A stretch of 64,000 bases of DNA from Pseudarthrobacter sp. NamE5 (GTDB lineage Bacteria; Actinomycetota; Actinomycetes; Actinomycetales; Micrococcaceae), in NCBI RefSeq assembly GCF_005796225.1, contig NZ_VAHO01000003.1:124001-188000 (forward strand). Reading direction: 5' to 3'. This document shows, one piece after another, positions 9,097 through 18,709 of this stretch. The stretch's first letter is position 1. Each line of letters begins with the position of its first letter. The position numbers and the translations under genes are program-made. Under the pieces are notes generated by a model. The model worked only from the letters and a program-made list of their open reading frames with translations, was not told the origin of the DNA and searched no databases.

Positions 9097-9647
9097 AGTC
9101 CAGGCACCCGCGGCCGGACGGACTGGATTACCCCGGTATCGGAGGAACTGAGCATGGCGAGGCGCCCCGAAGCTACGCAACCGTCATGAAGGAAGTGCAC
9201 CTCGGCGCCGGGCTGGCTACGTACCAGCGGGTGGCCGCGGGCATCCTTTCCTGGGAGCTGCAGCGGCGCGCCGGACTCCGTGTCCGTGCGGATTCACCCA
9301 CCGTCGTCCCCGGTGCGCGGGTGGTCAGCGGCTTCGGCATCGGGCCCTTCCGGCTGAAGGTGCCGTGCGAAGTGGTGTGGGTCCACGAGCCGCGCCGACA
9401 GGATGAACCGCAGTCCGCAGGGTTCGGCTACGGGGCGTTGCCCGGGCATCCCGCCCGCGGGGAAGAATCCTTCGAGGTTCGGATAGACGGGTGCGGTGAG
9501 GTGTTCCTGCGGATCCGTGCCTTCAGCAAACCGGGCAACTGGTTTTATGCAGCAGGCGCCCCGGTGACCCGGGCGGCGCAGCGCTACGTTACTTCCCGGT
9601 ACATTGAAGGGGCACGCCAACTCGCCGCGGAAGGACAAATCCCGTGA
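9093..9647 (+). CDS. DUF1990 family protein
   Basis: 184-residue DUF1990 protein. An upstream ATG in frame (9066) exists, but the GTG at 9093 overlapping the MmcQ stop gives the family's usual N terminus (GLDYPGIGGTEHGEAP). Core motifs are VHLGAGLATYQRVAAGILSW, GFGYGALPGHP and the C-terminal RYVTSRYIEGAR. Function is unknown; the fold is thought to resemble START-like or plant defence proteins. Its last bases overlap the GTG of the next gene (GTGA). Confidence 0.82.
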   Translation: MKSRHPRPDGLDYPGIGGTEHGEAPRSYATVMKEVHLGAGLATYQRVAAGILSWELQRRAGLRVRADSPTVVPGARVVSGFGIGPFRLKVPCEVVWVHEPRRQDEPQSAGFGYGALPGHPARGEESFEVRIDGCGEVFLRIRAFSKPGNWFYAAGAPVTRAAQRYVTSRYIEGARQLAAEGQIP

Positions 9648-9961
9648 TCTTTATCGTCGTCAAGTTCAAGGTCAAGCCTGAATGGTCGGAGCGCTGGCCC
9701 GGCCTGGTGGCTGATTTCACCGAGGCCACGCGCCAGGAACCCGGCAACCTCTGGTTCGACTGGTCCCGCAGCCTCGAGGACCCGAATGAGTACGTCCTCG
9801 TGGAGGCGTTCAAGGACGACGCCGCCGGCGACCACGTCAACAGCGCCCATTTCAAGCAGGCCATGGCAGACATGCCGCAGGCCCTTGCCGAGACACCGCA
9901 GATCATCAGCCGCCAGCTCGACGGCGAAGGCTGGGACCGGATGGGCGAGCTCACCATCTAG
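9644..9961 (+). CDS. Antibiotic-biosynthesis-monooxygenase (ABM) domain protein, putative quinol monooxygenase
   Basis: 105-residue ferredoxin-like ABM domain: IFIVVKFKVKPEW, EATRQEPGNLWFDWSRS and EYVLVEAFKD are typical of YgiN-like proteins that form small dimers and oxidise quinols or act on aldehydes (family knowledge; substrate unknown here). GTG start, coupled to the DUF1990 gene by a GTGA overlap. Confidence 0.82.
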   Translation: MIFIVVKFKVKPEWSERWPGLVADFTEATRQEPGNLWFDWSRSLEDPNEYVLVEAFKDDAAGDHVNSAHFKQAMADMPQALAETPQIISRQLDGEGWDRMGELTI

Positions 9962-9987
9962 CTCCGCCACCTCGGTAGGCTGAAACC

Positions 9988-10281
9988 ATGTGGATCGGCT
10001 GGATCGAATTCGACATCCTCCTGGGAGACGTTCAGAGCCTGAAGGAGAAGCGCTCCGTCATCAGGCCGCTGCTCGCCGAGATCAAACGCCGTTACGACGT
10101 CTCGGTCGCCGAGGTCGGAGACCACGACCAGTACCGGCGTTCCCAAGTCGGGGCCGGCCTGGTGGCGGCAGACCGCGCGCACCTCGTGGAGGTGCTCGCC
10201 GCCGTCGAACGCCTGGTGGCAGGACGCCCCGAAATTGAACTGCTGAGTGCACGGCAGCGGGAGCTGCACAGCGAGGACTGA
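9988..10281 (+). CDS. DUF503 domain protein
   Basis: 97-residue DUF503 protein starting MWIGWIEFDILLGDVQSLK, with EKRSVIRPLLAEIKRRYDVSVAEVG, the family signature. Role is unknown; in other bacteria it often lies by rbfA or infB, which is not the case here. It closes the run of four small plus-strand genes and is convergent with the lipase gene, leaving only 6 bp between them. Confidence 0.82.
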   Translation: MWIGWIEFDILLGDVQSLKEKRSVIRPLLAEIKRRYDVSVAEVGDHDQYRRSQVGAGLVAADRAHLVEVLAAVERLVAGRPEIELLSARQRELHSED

Positions 10282-10287
10282 CTGCTG

Positions 10288-11109
10288 TCAGTCCTGCCAG
10301 AGTGCCCGCCAGGTGATGTCCGCCAGTATTGCCTGGCCCTGGAGGCTGGGGTGGAAGTAATCCAGCGTGCTCACGTCGCCAGGGCTTGGCATGTGCGCGA
10401 AAACCGCCCCGCCGTCCGTCCGGCACGTGGGGTACTTCCCGCAGGCCTCTGCCAGCACCCCATTGAAAGCCAGTTGGCGCTCGACTACCTGCTGACGCAT
10501 ATCCTCGGTATTGGACGCGGCCAACATGGATTGGCAGATCCGGGATCCGGACCAGGCCGACTGGGCAGCCGGATCGTTGCGCAGGGCACTCCAGAGCCCG
10601 TAGAGGTTGGGGATGCTTGCAACCAGTATTTGGGGCCGCGGCCGCATCTGGTCCAGGGTCTCCAGCGCCTCCGCCACATGCGAGCGGAAGCTCTCCACCG
10701 GCGTCATGCTTTCTGGGGACGGCGCACAAAGATCATTGGCACCCACCAGGACCGTGACATAGTCCGCCCGGGTTTCCGTGGCCTGCGCAGCCTGGCGGGG
10801 CAGGTCGGAAGCCTTTGCCCCGCTGACGGAGAGGTTGGCGTTGTTTCCCCTGATGGCGGGATCCAGCCGGAGGAGCCGTTCGTAATGGCTGGCCACGCCG
10901 TCGCCCGGCCCGTCGCCGGTGGCCCAGGAATTTTCCGGGCGGTCCCCGGGGCCGCAGCAGGCATTGTTGGCCTGCGTGATGGAGTCGCCAAGGGCTGCCA
11001 TGCTGCCGGGGTACCCTGCCTCCCTGGCTGGAGGCGGTGTTGGTGCGGCCGCAACCGCCACCAGGGCCGGCAACAGCAGCGCAGCCAGGAACCTCGCAAC
11101 CTTGCCCAT
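10288..11109 (-). CDS. Secreted SGNH/GDSL hydrolase (lipase/esterase-like)
   Basis: 273-residue exported esterase. A hydrophobic signal peptide covers about residues 1-22 (FLAALLLPALVAVAAAP). SGNH blocks are present: block I ALGDSITQ with the nucleophile Ser, block III VLVGANDL with the Asn, and block V STLDYFHPSLQG with the Asp and His. Six cysteines in the mature part (NNACCGPG, DLCAP, RICQ, EACGKYPTC) suggest disulfides as in actinobacterial lipases. Substrate not assignable. Confidence 0.85.
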   Translation of the reverse strand: MGKVARFLAALLLPALVAVAAAPTPPPAREAGYPGSMAALGDSITQANNACCGPGDRPENSWATGDGPGDGVASHYERLLRLDPAIRGNNANLSVSGAKASDLPRQAAQATETRADYVTVLVGANDLCAPSPESMTPVESFRSHVAEALETLDQMRPRPQILVASIPNLYGLWSALRNDPAAQSAWSGSRICQSMLAASNTEDMRQQVVERQLAFNGVLAEACGKYPTCRTDGGAVFAHMPSPGDVSTLDYFHPSLQGQAILADITWRALWQD

Positions 11110-11197
11110 GAGTCGATTAAAGCCGAACCGCGGCGGTTCCGGACACGTCCCCTGAAATCAGGGTACTAATGGTCCGGATCCGCCGCGGTCCTGGAAT

Positions 11198-11310
11198 GGG
11201 CCCACGCCGCCGGGGTTCCCTGGCCGAGCTTGCGAGGTGAGGGCGGCGGTGGGGGGCCCACGCCGCCGGGGTTCCCTGGCCGAGCTTGCGAGGTGAGGGC
11301 GGCGGTGGGG
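11198..11310. repeat. Two tandem 56-bp copies of palindromic repeat family C, next to the purL stop
   Basis: Two near-identical 56-bp units (11198-11253 and 11254-11309) follow the purL stop codon (11312) on the minus strand. Each unit can fold with CCACGCCGCC pairing to GGCGGCGGTGG and carries GAGCTTGCGA at its apex. The same apex and a related edge (GGGGATTA against the stop) recur after aceA at 54542-54598, so this is a dispersed element, not chance. Possible roles are mRNA 3'-end protection or termination. Confidence 0.75.
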
Positions 11311-11311
11311 A

Positions 11312-13699
11312 CTAGCCGAAGTACTTCGGCAGAGTCCCTTCGTGGGCTTCGCGGAGGGCGTCCAGGGACAGGCTCTCCACGCCGTTGATCTCCAGCGTGC
11401 CGCTGGCCGCGTCCACCACGCCGATGCGGGTGTGGGCGAAGCCGCGGGCGGTGCACATGTCCGTGAACCGGACCTCCTCCGAGCGGGGGACACCGACGAC
11501 GGCACGACCCTGTGACTCGGAGAAGAGCGCGGTGAACAGGTCAACGCCGTCCCGGTCCAGCACGTCCTGCAGTGCAATCCGGGCGCCCACGCCGTAGCGC
11601 AGCGAGGACTCCACGAGCGCTGCCGCGAGGCCGCCTTCGGAGAGATCATGGGCGGAGTCGATCATGCCGTCACGTGAAGCATTGATCAGGATTTCGCCCA
11701 GGGCGCGTTCGGCCTCGAGGTCAGCCTTCGGCGGCTGCCCGCCCAGGTGGCCGCGCATGTTGGCCCATTCGGAGCCGTCCAGTTCCGCGCCGGTAGTGCC
11801 GAGCAGGTAAATGGCCTGGCCGTCCTCCCGCCAGCCCGACGGCGTGCGGCGGGCAACGTCGTCGAGCTTGCCCAGTACTGCCACCACGGGGGAGGGGTGG
11901 ATCGGCGTGCTGCCCGTCTGGTTGTAGAGCGAGACGTTGCCGCCGGTCACGGGGATGCCGAGCACCATGCAGGCGTCGGACAGGCCGCGGATGGCTTCGG
12001 CCAGCTGCCACATGACGTCCGGGTCCTCCGGGGAGCCGAAGTTCAGGCAGTCGCTGACGGCCATCGGGATGGCGCCGGAGGTGGCGACGTTGCGGTAGGC
12101 CTCGGCCAGCGCCAGCTGAGCGCCGTGGTACGGGTCCAGGTAGGTGTAGCGGCCGTTGGCGTCGGTAGCCAGGGCAACACCCAGGCCGGACTCCTCGTCC
12201 ACGCGGACCACGCCGGCGTCGTCGGGGAACGCCATGGACGTGTTGCCGCCCACGTAGCGGTCGTACTGGTCGGTTATCCAGGACTTGGAGCACATGTTCG
12301 GCGATGCCACGAGCTCGGTGACGGCCTTGGCCAGCTCAGCCGGAGCCGCCGGGCGGCCGGCGTCCTGCACGGAGCCGGTGAAGGTGTCTGCCTGGACGGC
12401 GTCCTGCCACTCGGGACGGGCAAACGGGCGGTCGTAGACCGGCCCGTCGTGCGCGACGGTGCGGGGATCGACGTCGACAATCACCTCGCCTTCCCAGGTG
12501 ATGATCAGGCGGCCGGTGTCGGTGACCTCGCCCAGCCAGGAGTACTCCACGGCCCACTTGTCCATCACGGCCTCGAACGCTTCCACGTTCTCCGGCGTGA
12601 CAACGGCCATCATGCGTTCCTGCGACTCGGACATCAGGATCTCGCCCGGGGTCAGCGTGGGGTCCCGCAGCAGGACGGAGGTCAGCTCGACCTGCATGCC
12701 GCCGTCGCCGTTGGAGGCCAGCTCGGACGTGGCGCAGGAGATGCCTGCAGCGCCGAGGTCCTGGATACCTTCCACCAGGGAGCCCTTGAACAGCTCAAGG
12801 CAGCACTCGATAAGGACCTTCTCGGCGAACGGATCGCCCACCTGCACGGCGGGGCGCTTGGAGGGCTTGGTGTCGTCGAAGGACTCCGAAGCCAGCACGG
12901 AGGCGCCGCCGATGCCGTCGCCGCCGGTGCGGGCACCGAACAGGACCACCTTGTTGCCCTTGCCGGAGGCGTTGGCCAGGCGGATGTCCTCGTGCCGCAT
13001 GACGCCCACAGCGAGGGCGTTCACCAGCGGGTTGCCCTGGTAGACGGAATCAAAGACCATTTCGCCGCCGATGTTCGGCAAGCCCAGGGAGTTGCCGTAG
13101 CCGCCGATGCCGGCCACCGCGCCATGCATGACGCGCGCTGTGTCCGGGTGGTCGATGGCGCCGAAGCGCAGCGGGTCCATCACGGCCACGGGGCGGGCGC
13201 CCATGGAGATGATGTCGCGGACAATGCCGCCGATGCCGGTCGCGGCGCCCTGGTAGGGCTCAACGAACGACGGCGAGTTGTGCGATTCGATCTTGAAGGT
13301 CACGGCCCAGCCGTCTCCCAGGTTGGTCACGCCGGCGTTTTCGCCGATGCCCACCAGCATGTCCTTCTTCATGTCCTCGGTGACCTTCTGGCCGAACTGG
13401 CGCAGGTGGTTCTTCGAGGACTTGTAGGAGCAGTGCTCGCTCCACATGACGGAGTACATGGCCAGTTCGGCGCCGGTGGGGCGGCGGCCCAGGACCTTGA
13501 CGATCTCGTCGAACTCGTTTTGCTTCAGGCCCAGCTCGGCCCAGGGCAGTTCGGTGTCCGGAGTCTTCGCGGCGTGCTCAACGGTGTCGATGTTGAACTT
13601 CTTGACCTGGGTGATGGCACCCGGGGCAGCGGTGGGCGAGGCGGCGGCGGTTGCCGTGCCTTCGCCGTCGGTGATGGAGCCTGTCGAGATCCCGGTCAT
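11312..13699 (-). CDS. purL: Phosphoribosylformylglycinamidine synthase subunit PurL
   Basis: 795-residue small-type FGAM synthase catalytic subunit; it converts FGAR, ATP and ammonia from PurQ to FGAM in purine synthesis. Visible are [12 protein letters not shown] near the N terminus, [23 protein letters not shown] for substrate and ATP binding, and GLPNIGGE. The frame stays open into purQ up to 14071, but the ATG at 13699 overlaps the purQ stop (TAATG) and gives the family length. An Ala/Thr-rich N-terminal tail of about 30 residues precedes the conserved part. Confidence 0.97.
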   Translation of the reverse strand: MTGISTGSITDGEGTATAAASPTAAPGAITQVKKFNIDTVEHAAKTPDTELPWAELGLKQNEFDEIVKVLGRRPTGAELAMYSVMWSEHCSYKSSKNHLRQFGQKVTEDMKKDMLVGIGENAGVTNLGDGWAVTFKIESHNSPSFVEPYQGAATGIGGIVRDIISMGARPVAVMDPLRFGAIDHPDTARVMHGAVAGIGGYGNSLGLPNIGGEMVFDSVYQGNPLVNALAVGVMRHEDIRLANASGKGNKVVLFGARTGGDGIGGASVLASESFDDTKPSKRPAVQVGDPFAEKVLIECCLELFKGSLVEGIQDLGAAGISCATSELASNGDGGMQVELTSVLLRDPTLTPGEILMSESQERMMAVVTPENVEAFEAVMDKWAVEYSWLGEVTDTGRLIITWEGEVIVDVDPRTVAHDGPVYDRPFARPEWQDAVQADTFTGSVQDAGRPAAPAELAKAVTELVASPNMCSKSWITDQYDRYVGGNTSMAFPDDAGVVRVDEESGLGVALATDANGRYTYLDPYHGAQLALAEAYRNVATSGAIPMAVSDCLNFGSPEDPDVMWQLAEAIRGLSDACMVLGIPVTGGNVSLYNQTGSTPIHPSPVVAVLGKLDDVARRTPSGWREDGQAIYLLGTTGAELDGSEWANMRGHLGGQPPKADLEAERALGEILINASRDGMIDSAHDLSEGGLAAALVESSLRYGVGARIALQDVLDRDGVDLFTALFSESQGRAVVGVPRSEEVRFTDMCTARGFAHTRIGVVDAASGTLEINGVESLSLDALREAHEGTLPKYFG

Positions 13700-14469
13700 T
13701 ACTTGCCTCCCACAATCTTGGTCAAAACGGAGGTGAAGAAGCCCAGCCCGTCGGTGTCGGAGCCGCCGACTCCGTCCAGGGACTCGGGGCCGAAGCCGGC
13801 CTCCACGGCATGTTCGGGGTGCGGCATGAGGCCCACCACGTTGCCGGCGGCGTTGGAAATGCCGGCAATGTCGCGGCGGGAGCCGTTGGGGTTGAACCCC
13901 ACGTAGCGGAACACCACGCGGCCCTCTGCCTCGAGCGCGTCCAGGGTCTTTTCGTCCGCGATGTACTGGCCGTCCTGGTTCTTCAGCGGGATGGTGATCT
14001 CCTGGCCGGCCTGGTAGTCCACCGTCCACGCGGTGTTGCTGTTCTCGACGCGCAGCACCTGGTCGCGGCACAGAAACTTCAGGTGGTCGTTCTTGATCAT
14101 CGAACCGGGCAGCAGGTGCGATTCGGTCAGGATCTGGAAGCCGTTGCAGATGCCGAGCACGGGGAGCTTCGCGTCGCTGTTGGCGGCGTCGATGATTTTG
14201 GACATCAGCGGGGCGAAACGCGCGATGGCGCCGGCGCGCAGGTAGTCGCCGTAGGAGAAACCGCCCGGAAGGATGACCGCGTCAACGTCGCCAAGTTCCT
14301 TGTCCGCGTGCCAGAGTTCGACGGCGGTTCCGCCTGCGAGGCGCACGGCGCGGGCGGCGTCGCGGTCATCCAGGGTACCGGGGAAGGTGACGACGCCGAT
14401 GCGGGCACCGGCGAGGGGCGGTTCTGCGGCGACGGTGCTGGCCTCGCCGATCAGGGGAAGTTCAGTCAT
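13699..14469 (-). CDS. purQ: Phosphoribosylformylglycinamidine synthase subunit PurQ (glutaminase)
   Basis: 256-residue class I glutamine amidotransferase supplying ammonia to PurL. The nucleophile Cys is in [10 protein letters not shown], the His-Glu pair in PHPEHAVE, and the oxyanion region in [14 protein letters not shown]. It is about 20-30 residues longer than short PurQ proteins because of an N-terminal tail. One base separates it from purS and one base overlaps purL. Confidence 0.97.
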   Translation of the reverse strand: MTELPLIGEASTVAAEPPLAGARIGVVTFPGTLDDRDAARAVRLAGGTAVELWHADKELGDVDAVILPGGFSYGDYLRAGAIARFAPLMSKIIDAANSDAKLPVLGICNGFQILTESHLLPGSMIKNDHLKFLCRDQVLRVENSNTAWTVDYQAGQEITIPLKNQDGQYIADEKTLDALEAEGRVVFRYVGFNPNGSRRDIAGISNAAGNVVGLMPHPEHAVEAGFGPESLDGVGGSDTDGLGFFTSVLTKIVGGK

Positions 14470-14470
14470 C

Positions 14471-14722
14471 TCAGGCCTCGATGACCTCGACGTTGACGAC
14501 GTCCTCGATCACGGGGTTGGAGAGCAGGGTCTCGGCGGCGTCGCGGGCCTGGGCAAGGATCTCCTCGGTCACCTCGCCGTCGACCGTCAATTCGAAACGC
14601 TTGCCCTGGCGGACAGAGCTGAAGCTGGTAAAGCCCAGGCGGGGGAGAGCGCCGACGATCGCCTTTCCCTGCGGGTCCAGAATCTCGGGCTTGGGCATGA
14701 CGTCAACAACGATCCGGGGCAT
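14471..14722 (-). CDS. purS: Phosphoribosylformylglycinamidine synthase subunit PurS
   Basis: 83-residue PurS, the small subunit that bridges PurQ and PurL. It begins [19 protein letters not shown] and has the expected [20 protein letters not shown]. The ATG at 14722 has AGGAG nine bases upstream; the longer open frame to 14815 lacks homology and is not used. First gene of the purSQL operon. Confidence 0.95.
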   Translation of the reverse strand: MPRIVVDVMPKPEILDPQGKAIVGALPRLGFTSFSSVRQGKRFELTVDGEVTEEILAQARDAAETLLSNPVIEDVVNVEVIEA

Positions 14723-14785
14723 CCGGTAACTCCTGTGCGTGAGCTTGGGTAAGGGCGCAGCGGAGTGGTGCCGTCTCACGCCGTA

Positions 14786-14881
14786 CCGGGTGTCGAAGGC
14801 ACGGTGTATGGACACTGTTGCTTCGACACTGTTTTTTAGACATCGTGGACGGGCGCTCCGCGAGCTTGCCCTATCATTCTA
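14786..14881 (-). promoter_or_regulatory. Putative purSQL promoter and leader with repeated GTGTC motifs
   Basis: The 310-bp gap 14723-15032 contains, on the minus strand, a TAGAAT -10-like box (14881-14876) followed downstream by ACAGTGTC twice, 14 bp apart, and a perfect 9-bp inverted repeat GTGTCGAAG (14790-14798) / CTTCGACAC (14821-14829). The arrangement looks like an operator just after the start point, or an RNA hairpin in the leader. No -35 of good quality is seen. The remainder of the gap (14882-15032) shows nothing else that I recognise. Confidence 0.45.
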
Positions 14882-15032
14882 CCGGCCGGAAGGCCCCACC
14901 TTGTATTCGGCGGAATCCTGCCTCCACCAGGGACCGGGTCCTGCGGTGTCCGGAGTGGAATGCTCGTCGCAATGGCGGCCGGCCCCTGGAGAGGTTCTGG
15001 AGTTGTGGGTATGGCCTCACTAGGATTGTTGA

Positions 15033-15218
15033 ATGGCTGATAAACCGAATTCCGTGCTCTTGCCCATGGTCGCCGCTGCAGTCTTTGCCGGACTGGGAAG
15101 GATGGTGCTCCAGAAGATCAAGGCCGACCGGTTGGCCAGGGAGAACAGGGTTGCGGGACCCATGGATGAGAAGACCAGGCAGTGGATCAGCGACGTGGTC
15201 CGCACCCCGCGGCAATAG
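15033..15218 (+). CDS. Small membrane-anchored hypothetical protein
   Basis: 61-residue protein with a short tail, one hydrophobic segment (about residues 8-24, VLLPMVAAAVFAGLGRMVL) and a charged C-terminal half rich in Lys, Arg and Glu. I do not recognise the family. Support that it is real: it is followed within 30 bp by a textbook terminator and stands alone in the gap between purS and the subtilase. The ribosome site (AGGATT) is weak. Confidence 0.5.
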   Translation: MADKPNSVLLPMVAAAVFAGLGRMVLQKIKADRLARENRVAGPMDEKTRQWISDVVRTPRQ

Positions 15219-15247
15219 CGCGGGCGGCTGCCGGTTCCGGTTGCGCC

Positions 15248-15274
15248 GGGGCGTCCTGCGGGGCGCCCTTTTTT
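15248..15274 (+). terminator. Rho-independent terminator
   Basis: Stem GGGGCGTCC / GGGGCGCCC (15248-15256 with 15260-15268, one G-U pair) followed by six T. It ends transcription of the 61-residue gene before the subtilase. Confidence 0.85.
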
Positions 15275-15483
15275 GTGTCTTCTTCCTGTCGAAGGATTTT
15301 TCCTGCTGCTCTGCAGGGTTGGGGAAATCGGCTTGTGTGGCCTATGTCATATTCGGCTATCAGTCTGTACTCTGTGAATCGGCTGGTCTCACGGAATGAC
15401 AAGATCTGTAACTTCGCGTGCCATGCCAAGTCATTTCGGGCCCACAATCCTGGCTGGGCCGGTACATCGTGAAAGGGTTGCAC

Positions 15484-18400
15484 GTGAGATCTACTGGAAA
15501 GAGCCCCATGCGGGGCGGGGGATTCCGGAAGGCAGCGGCCCTGGCCGTGGGCTTGCCGCTTCTCCTTACCTCGATGGCCATAAGCCCCGCTACAGCGGCG
15601 CCGGCCGGGCAGGACAAAGCAGTCACGGCGAAGAAGGCGGCACCTGCTGCTTTTAAGGACGGCCGCTACATCGTTGTCCTGGCGGGTGCGGCAGCGGCCG
15701 CTTATGAAGGGGAAATTGCCGGTTTTGGCGCAACGAAGCCCCAGAACGGGCGAAAGCTGGACGCGGGCAGCGCCAACTACAAGGCGTACGACGCACACCT
15801 GCGCAAAGTCCAGCGCGATGTTGCCGTCAGCCAGGGAGTAACGCCTGGGAAGCAGTACACCGCTGCGCTTAACGGTTTCACCGCTGAGCTGACAGCTGCC
15901 CAGGCCATGGAGCTGGCAAAGGATGAACGCGTCCTGACGGTAGCACCGGATGTGGAAAACAAGCCTGACTACACCACCACGGACTTCCTCAAGCTGACCG
16001 GCCCTGATGGCGTATGGGCCAAGCAGTTCGGCGGCGAAACCAATGCCGGCAAGGGCGTGGTTGTCGGTGTCATCGACTCCGGCTACGCGCCGGACAACCC
16101 CTTCCTGCAGGGTGAACCCGTCCAGCCGCTGACCGGCCCGGCGCAGGTGGGCGTTCCCTACCGCACCGCCGAGGGCAGGATCGCCATGCTCAAGGCAGAC
16201 GGCACCACTTTCGAGGGTGAATGCCAGAAGGGCCAGGGGTCCGGCGCATCATTCGACGGATCCCTCTGCAACTCCAAGGTGGTGGGCGCCAGATACTTCG
16301 CGGACACCTTCCTGCAGTACGTGCCCCCCGAAAACCGGGCGCCCGAGGAACTCATCTCCCCGGTTGACGTCGGCAGCCACGGCACCCACACTGCCACCAC
16401 CGCAGCGGGCAATGCCAATGTGGAGCAGGTCATCGATGGCTTGGGTTTCGGCAAGAGCTCGGGCGTTGCCCCCGCGGCCAAGGTCTCGGTGTACAAGGTC
16501 TGCTGGGAAGACACCAACCCCGACACGGGAGGTTGCTACTCCTCAGCCTCGGTGGAAGCCGTTGAAGCTGCCATCAAGGACGGAGTGGATGTCCTGAACT
16601 ACTCGATTTCCGGCAACAACAACAACACGACGGATCCCGTGGCGCTGGCGTTCCTGAACGCGGCCGCTGCAGGCGTCTTCGTCTCCGCCTCGGCCGGCAA
16701 CTCTGGTCCGACCGTTTCCACGGTCAACCATGCGTCGCCCTGGCTGACCACGGTTGCCGCCTCGACCTTCCCCAGCGACCTGCTGGGCACGGTCAAGGTA
16801 TCTGATGGCTCGCTCTACCGCGGGGCATCAATCATGAAGTCGGAGGTGGCGGACAAGCCGGTTGTGGTTGCCGCGGCTGCGGCAGCGGCAGGAGCCGCGA
16901 ACGCGAACCTTTGTGGTCCGGGCTCCCTCGACGCCGCGAAGGTGGCGGGGAAAGTGGTTGTCTGCGACCGCGGCGTAGTGGACAGGACGGCCAAGAGCCA
17001 GGAAGTGCAGGACAAAGGCGGCGTCGGGATGATCCTGGTAAACCTCACCAGCAGCTCCGAAGATGCCGATAACCACGTGCTGCCCACTGTCCATGTCAAC
17101 GCACCCAAGAGCCTGGAACTGAAGTCGAAGCTGGAAGCGAACCCGGCATTGACTGTCAGCCTGGTCAAGGGTGACCTCACCGGGCTGCCGCCGGCTCCGG
17201 CGCCGCAGATTGCCGGCTTCTCCTCCCGGGGGCCCACCCTGGCCGCGGGCGGTGACCTGTTAAAGCCGGACGTTGCAGCACCGGGCGTGAATGTCTTGGC
17301 GGGCGTATCAACCATCGGCAACAACGGTGACCAGTTCGGCTTCATGTCCGGAACTTCCATGGCTGCTCCGCACATCGCCGGTTTCGGTGCCCTTGTGCTT
17401 AGCAAGCAGCCTGCCTGGTCCCCGGCGATGGTGAAGTCAGCCATGATGACCACCGCGTACCCGCTGGTGAACGCTGACGGCTCGCCCAACACCGATCCCT
17501 TCCAGGGCGGCGCCGGCCATGTCGACTCAACCCGGGTCCTCGATCCCGGCCTGGTCTACAACTCCGGCATCAAGGACTGGCTCGGCTTCCTCAACGGCCA
17601 GGGCGTGGACACTGGAGTTCCGCAGGCAGGCACCATCGCCGCCCGTGACCTGAACGTGCCGTCCGTCGCGCTCGGCAGCCTGGTGGGAGAAGTCCAGGTC
17701 AAGCGCCAGCTGACCGCCCTGGTGCCGGGAATGTACCGGCCGGAAGTCAACATGCCCGGCTTCAACGTCCAGGTGGAGCCCAAATCACTGAACTTCGCCA
17801 AAGCCGGCCAGACCCGCGAGATCACCCTCACCATCCGTAACGTCAGTGCCCCGGTGGGCAAGTTCAGCACGGGTACCCTGACCTGGAAGGGCCCCCGGAC
17901 CGTCAGATCGCCCATCGCCATCCGTCCGGTCGATGCACAGATCGCGCCGTCCTTTTCCTTCAGCTCACCCGAGGGCAGCGGGAGCGGGACGATGGAGTTG
18001 GTTTCGGGCTCGGACAGTCCCATCAATGTGGGTGTGGAAGGCCTGGCTCCGTTGAGCGAGACCGCCATCACCAAAACCCCCGGCGAATACGCGCCGCGGA
18101 ACGACGCGCACAACGCGCTGCTTCAGGTGACGGTCCCGCAGGGTGCCTCGTTTGCCCGCCTGGGCGTCCAGGCGCAGTCAGACGACGTCGACTGGGACAT
18201 GGTGGTGTACGCGCCGAACGCTTCGGGCGGCTTCACCGCCACCCAGGTGGCGACGGCTTCCGCCAGCGAGTTCCTGGACCTGGAGTCCCCCCGCGCCGGC
18301 ACGTACTACGTCGTTGCCAACCTGTATTCGACTCCGGACAACGGTGCAGCCAGCGCCTCGGTGCAGGCGGTGACTTTCGCCGGTGATGCCGGAAACCTCT

Positions 18401-18612
18401 CCGTCGAACCGAACCCGATCGTGGCTCCGAACGGCACAGCCACTTCAGCCACACTGTCCTGGACCGGCCTCTCCGAGGGTGCCTACCTGTCCCGGCTGAG
18501 CCTGGGCGACAACGGAATCAGGACCTGGGTCAACGTCCGGGTGGGCGACGCTCCTGCTGCCCTGGCCGGAGCCCCGCAGGTAGCGCTCGCGGATGCGGTT
18601 CCCGCGACGTAG
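15484..18612 (+). CDS. Secreted S8 subtilisin-like serine protease with PA domain
   Basis: 1042-residue exported protease. I chose the GTG at 15484 because AAAGGG lies six bases upstream and the signal peptide then starts properly (about residues 1-42, ending PATAAPAG); the frame is open back to 15418. An inhibitor I9 propeptide spans about residues 55-170. Catalytic residues are Asp198 (GVIDSGY), His299 (GSHGTHTA) and Ser625 (GTSMAAPH), with a PA-like insert at about 430-560 between His and Ser, then C-terminal beta-domains (fibronectin-like and pre-peptidase-like DWDMVVYAP). It resembles large actinobacterial and plant-type subtilases. Adjacent genes encode subtilisin-inhibitor-like proteins on the other strand. 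Confidence 0.92.
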   Translation: MRSTGKSPMRGGGFRKAAALAVGLPLLLTSMAISPATAAPAGQDKAVTAKKAAPAAFKDGRYIVVLAGAAAAAYEGEIAGFGATKPQNGRKLDAGSANYKAYDAHLRKVQRDVAVSQGVTPGKQYTAALNGFTAELTAAQAMELAKDERVLTVAPDVENKPDYTTTDFLKLTGPDGVWAKQFGGETNAGKGVVVGVIDSGYAPDNPFLQGEPVQPLTGPAQVGVPYRTAEGRIAMLKADGTTFEGECQKGQGSGASFDGSLCNSKVVGARYFADTFLQYVPPENRAPEELISPVDVGSHGTHTATTAAGNANVEQVIDGLGFGKSSGVAPAAKVSVYKVCWEDTNPDTGGCYSSASVEAVEAAIKDGVDVLNYSISGNNNNTTDPVALAFLNAAAAGVFVSASAGNSGPTVSTVNHASPWLTTVAASTFPSDLLGTVKVSDGSLYRGASIMKSEVADKPVVVAAAAAAAGAANANLCGPGSLDAAKVAGKVVVCDRGVVDRTAKSQEVQDKGGVGMILVNLTSSSEDADNHVLPTVHVNAPKSLELKSKLEANPALTVSLVKGDLTGLPPAPAPQIAGFSSRGPTLAAGGDLLKPDVAAPGVNVLAGVSTIGNNGDQFGFMSGTSMAAPHIAGFGALVLSKQPAWSPAMVKSAMMTTAYPLVNADGSPNTDPFQGGAGHVDSTRVLDPGLVYNSGIKDWLGFLNGQGVDTGVPQAGTIAARDLNVPSVALGSLVGEVQVKRQLTALVPGMYRPEVNMPGFNVQVEPKSLNFAKAGQTREITLTIRNVSAPVGKFSTGTLTWKGPRTVRSPIAIRPVDAQIAPSFSFSSPEGSGSGTMELVSGSDSPINVGVEGLAPLSETAITKTPGEYAPRNDAHNALLQVTVPQGASFARLGVQAQSDDVDWDMVVYAPNASGGFTATQVATASASEFLDLESPRAGTYYVVANLYSTPDNGAASASVQAVTFAGDAGNLSVEPNPIVAPNGTATSATLSWTGLSEGAYLSRLSLGDNGIRTWVNVRVGDAPAALAGAPQVALADAVPAT

Positions 18613-18635
18613 CAGCCTGACGTTCCACGGGGAAG

Positions 18636-18676
18636 CAGGATCCCGGGTGGTTTAACCGCCCGGGATCCTGTTTAAT
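18636..18676 (+). terminator. Rho-independent terminator of the subtilase gene
   Basis: Perfect 12-bp stem CAGGATCCCGGG / CCCGGGATCCTG (18636-18647 with 18659-18670) and a short T-rich tail. It lies 24 bp after the stop and may work in both directions for the convergent SSI-like gene. Confidence 0.75.
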
Positions 18677-18709
18677 CTTGCGGCAATGGCGGCTGCAGGA
18701 CCCCGCGGA

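Noticed and set aside
11747..13906. 719-residue open frame on the plus strand
   Set aside because: Antisense shadow of purL and purQ caused by high GC; composition (His, Gly, Val-rich) is not protein-like.
13699..14071. N-terminal extension of PurL reaching 14071
   Set aside because: Lies inside purQ in another frame; the ATG overlapping the purQ stop gives the family start.
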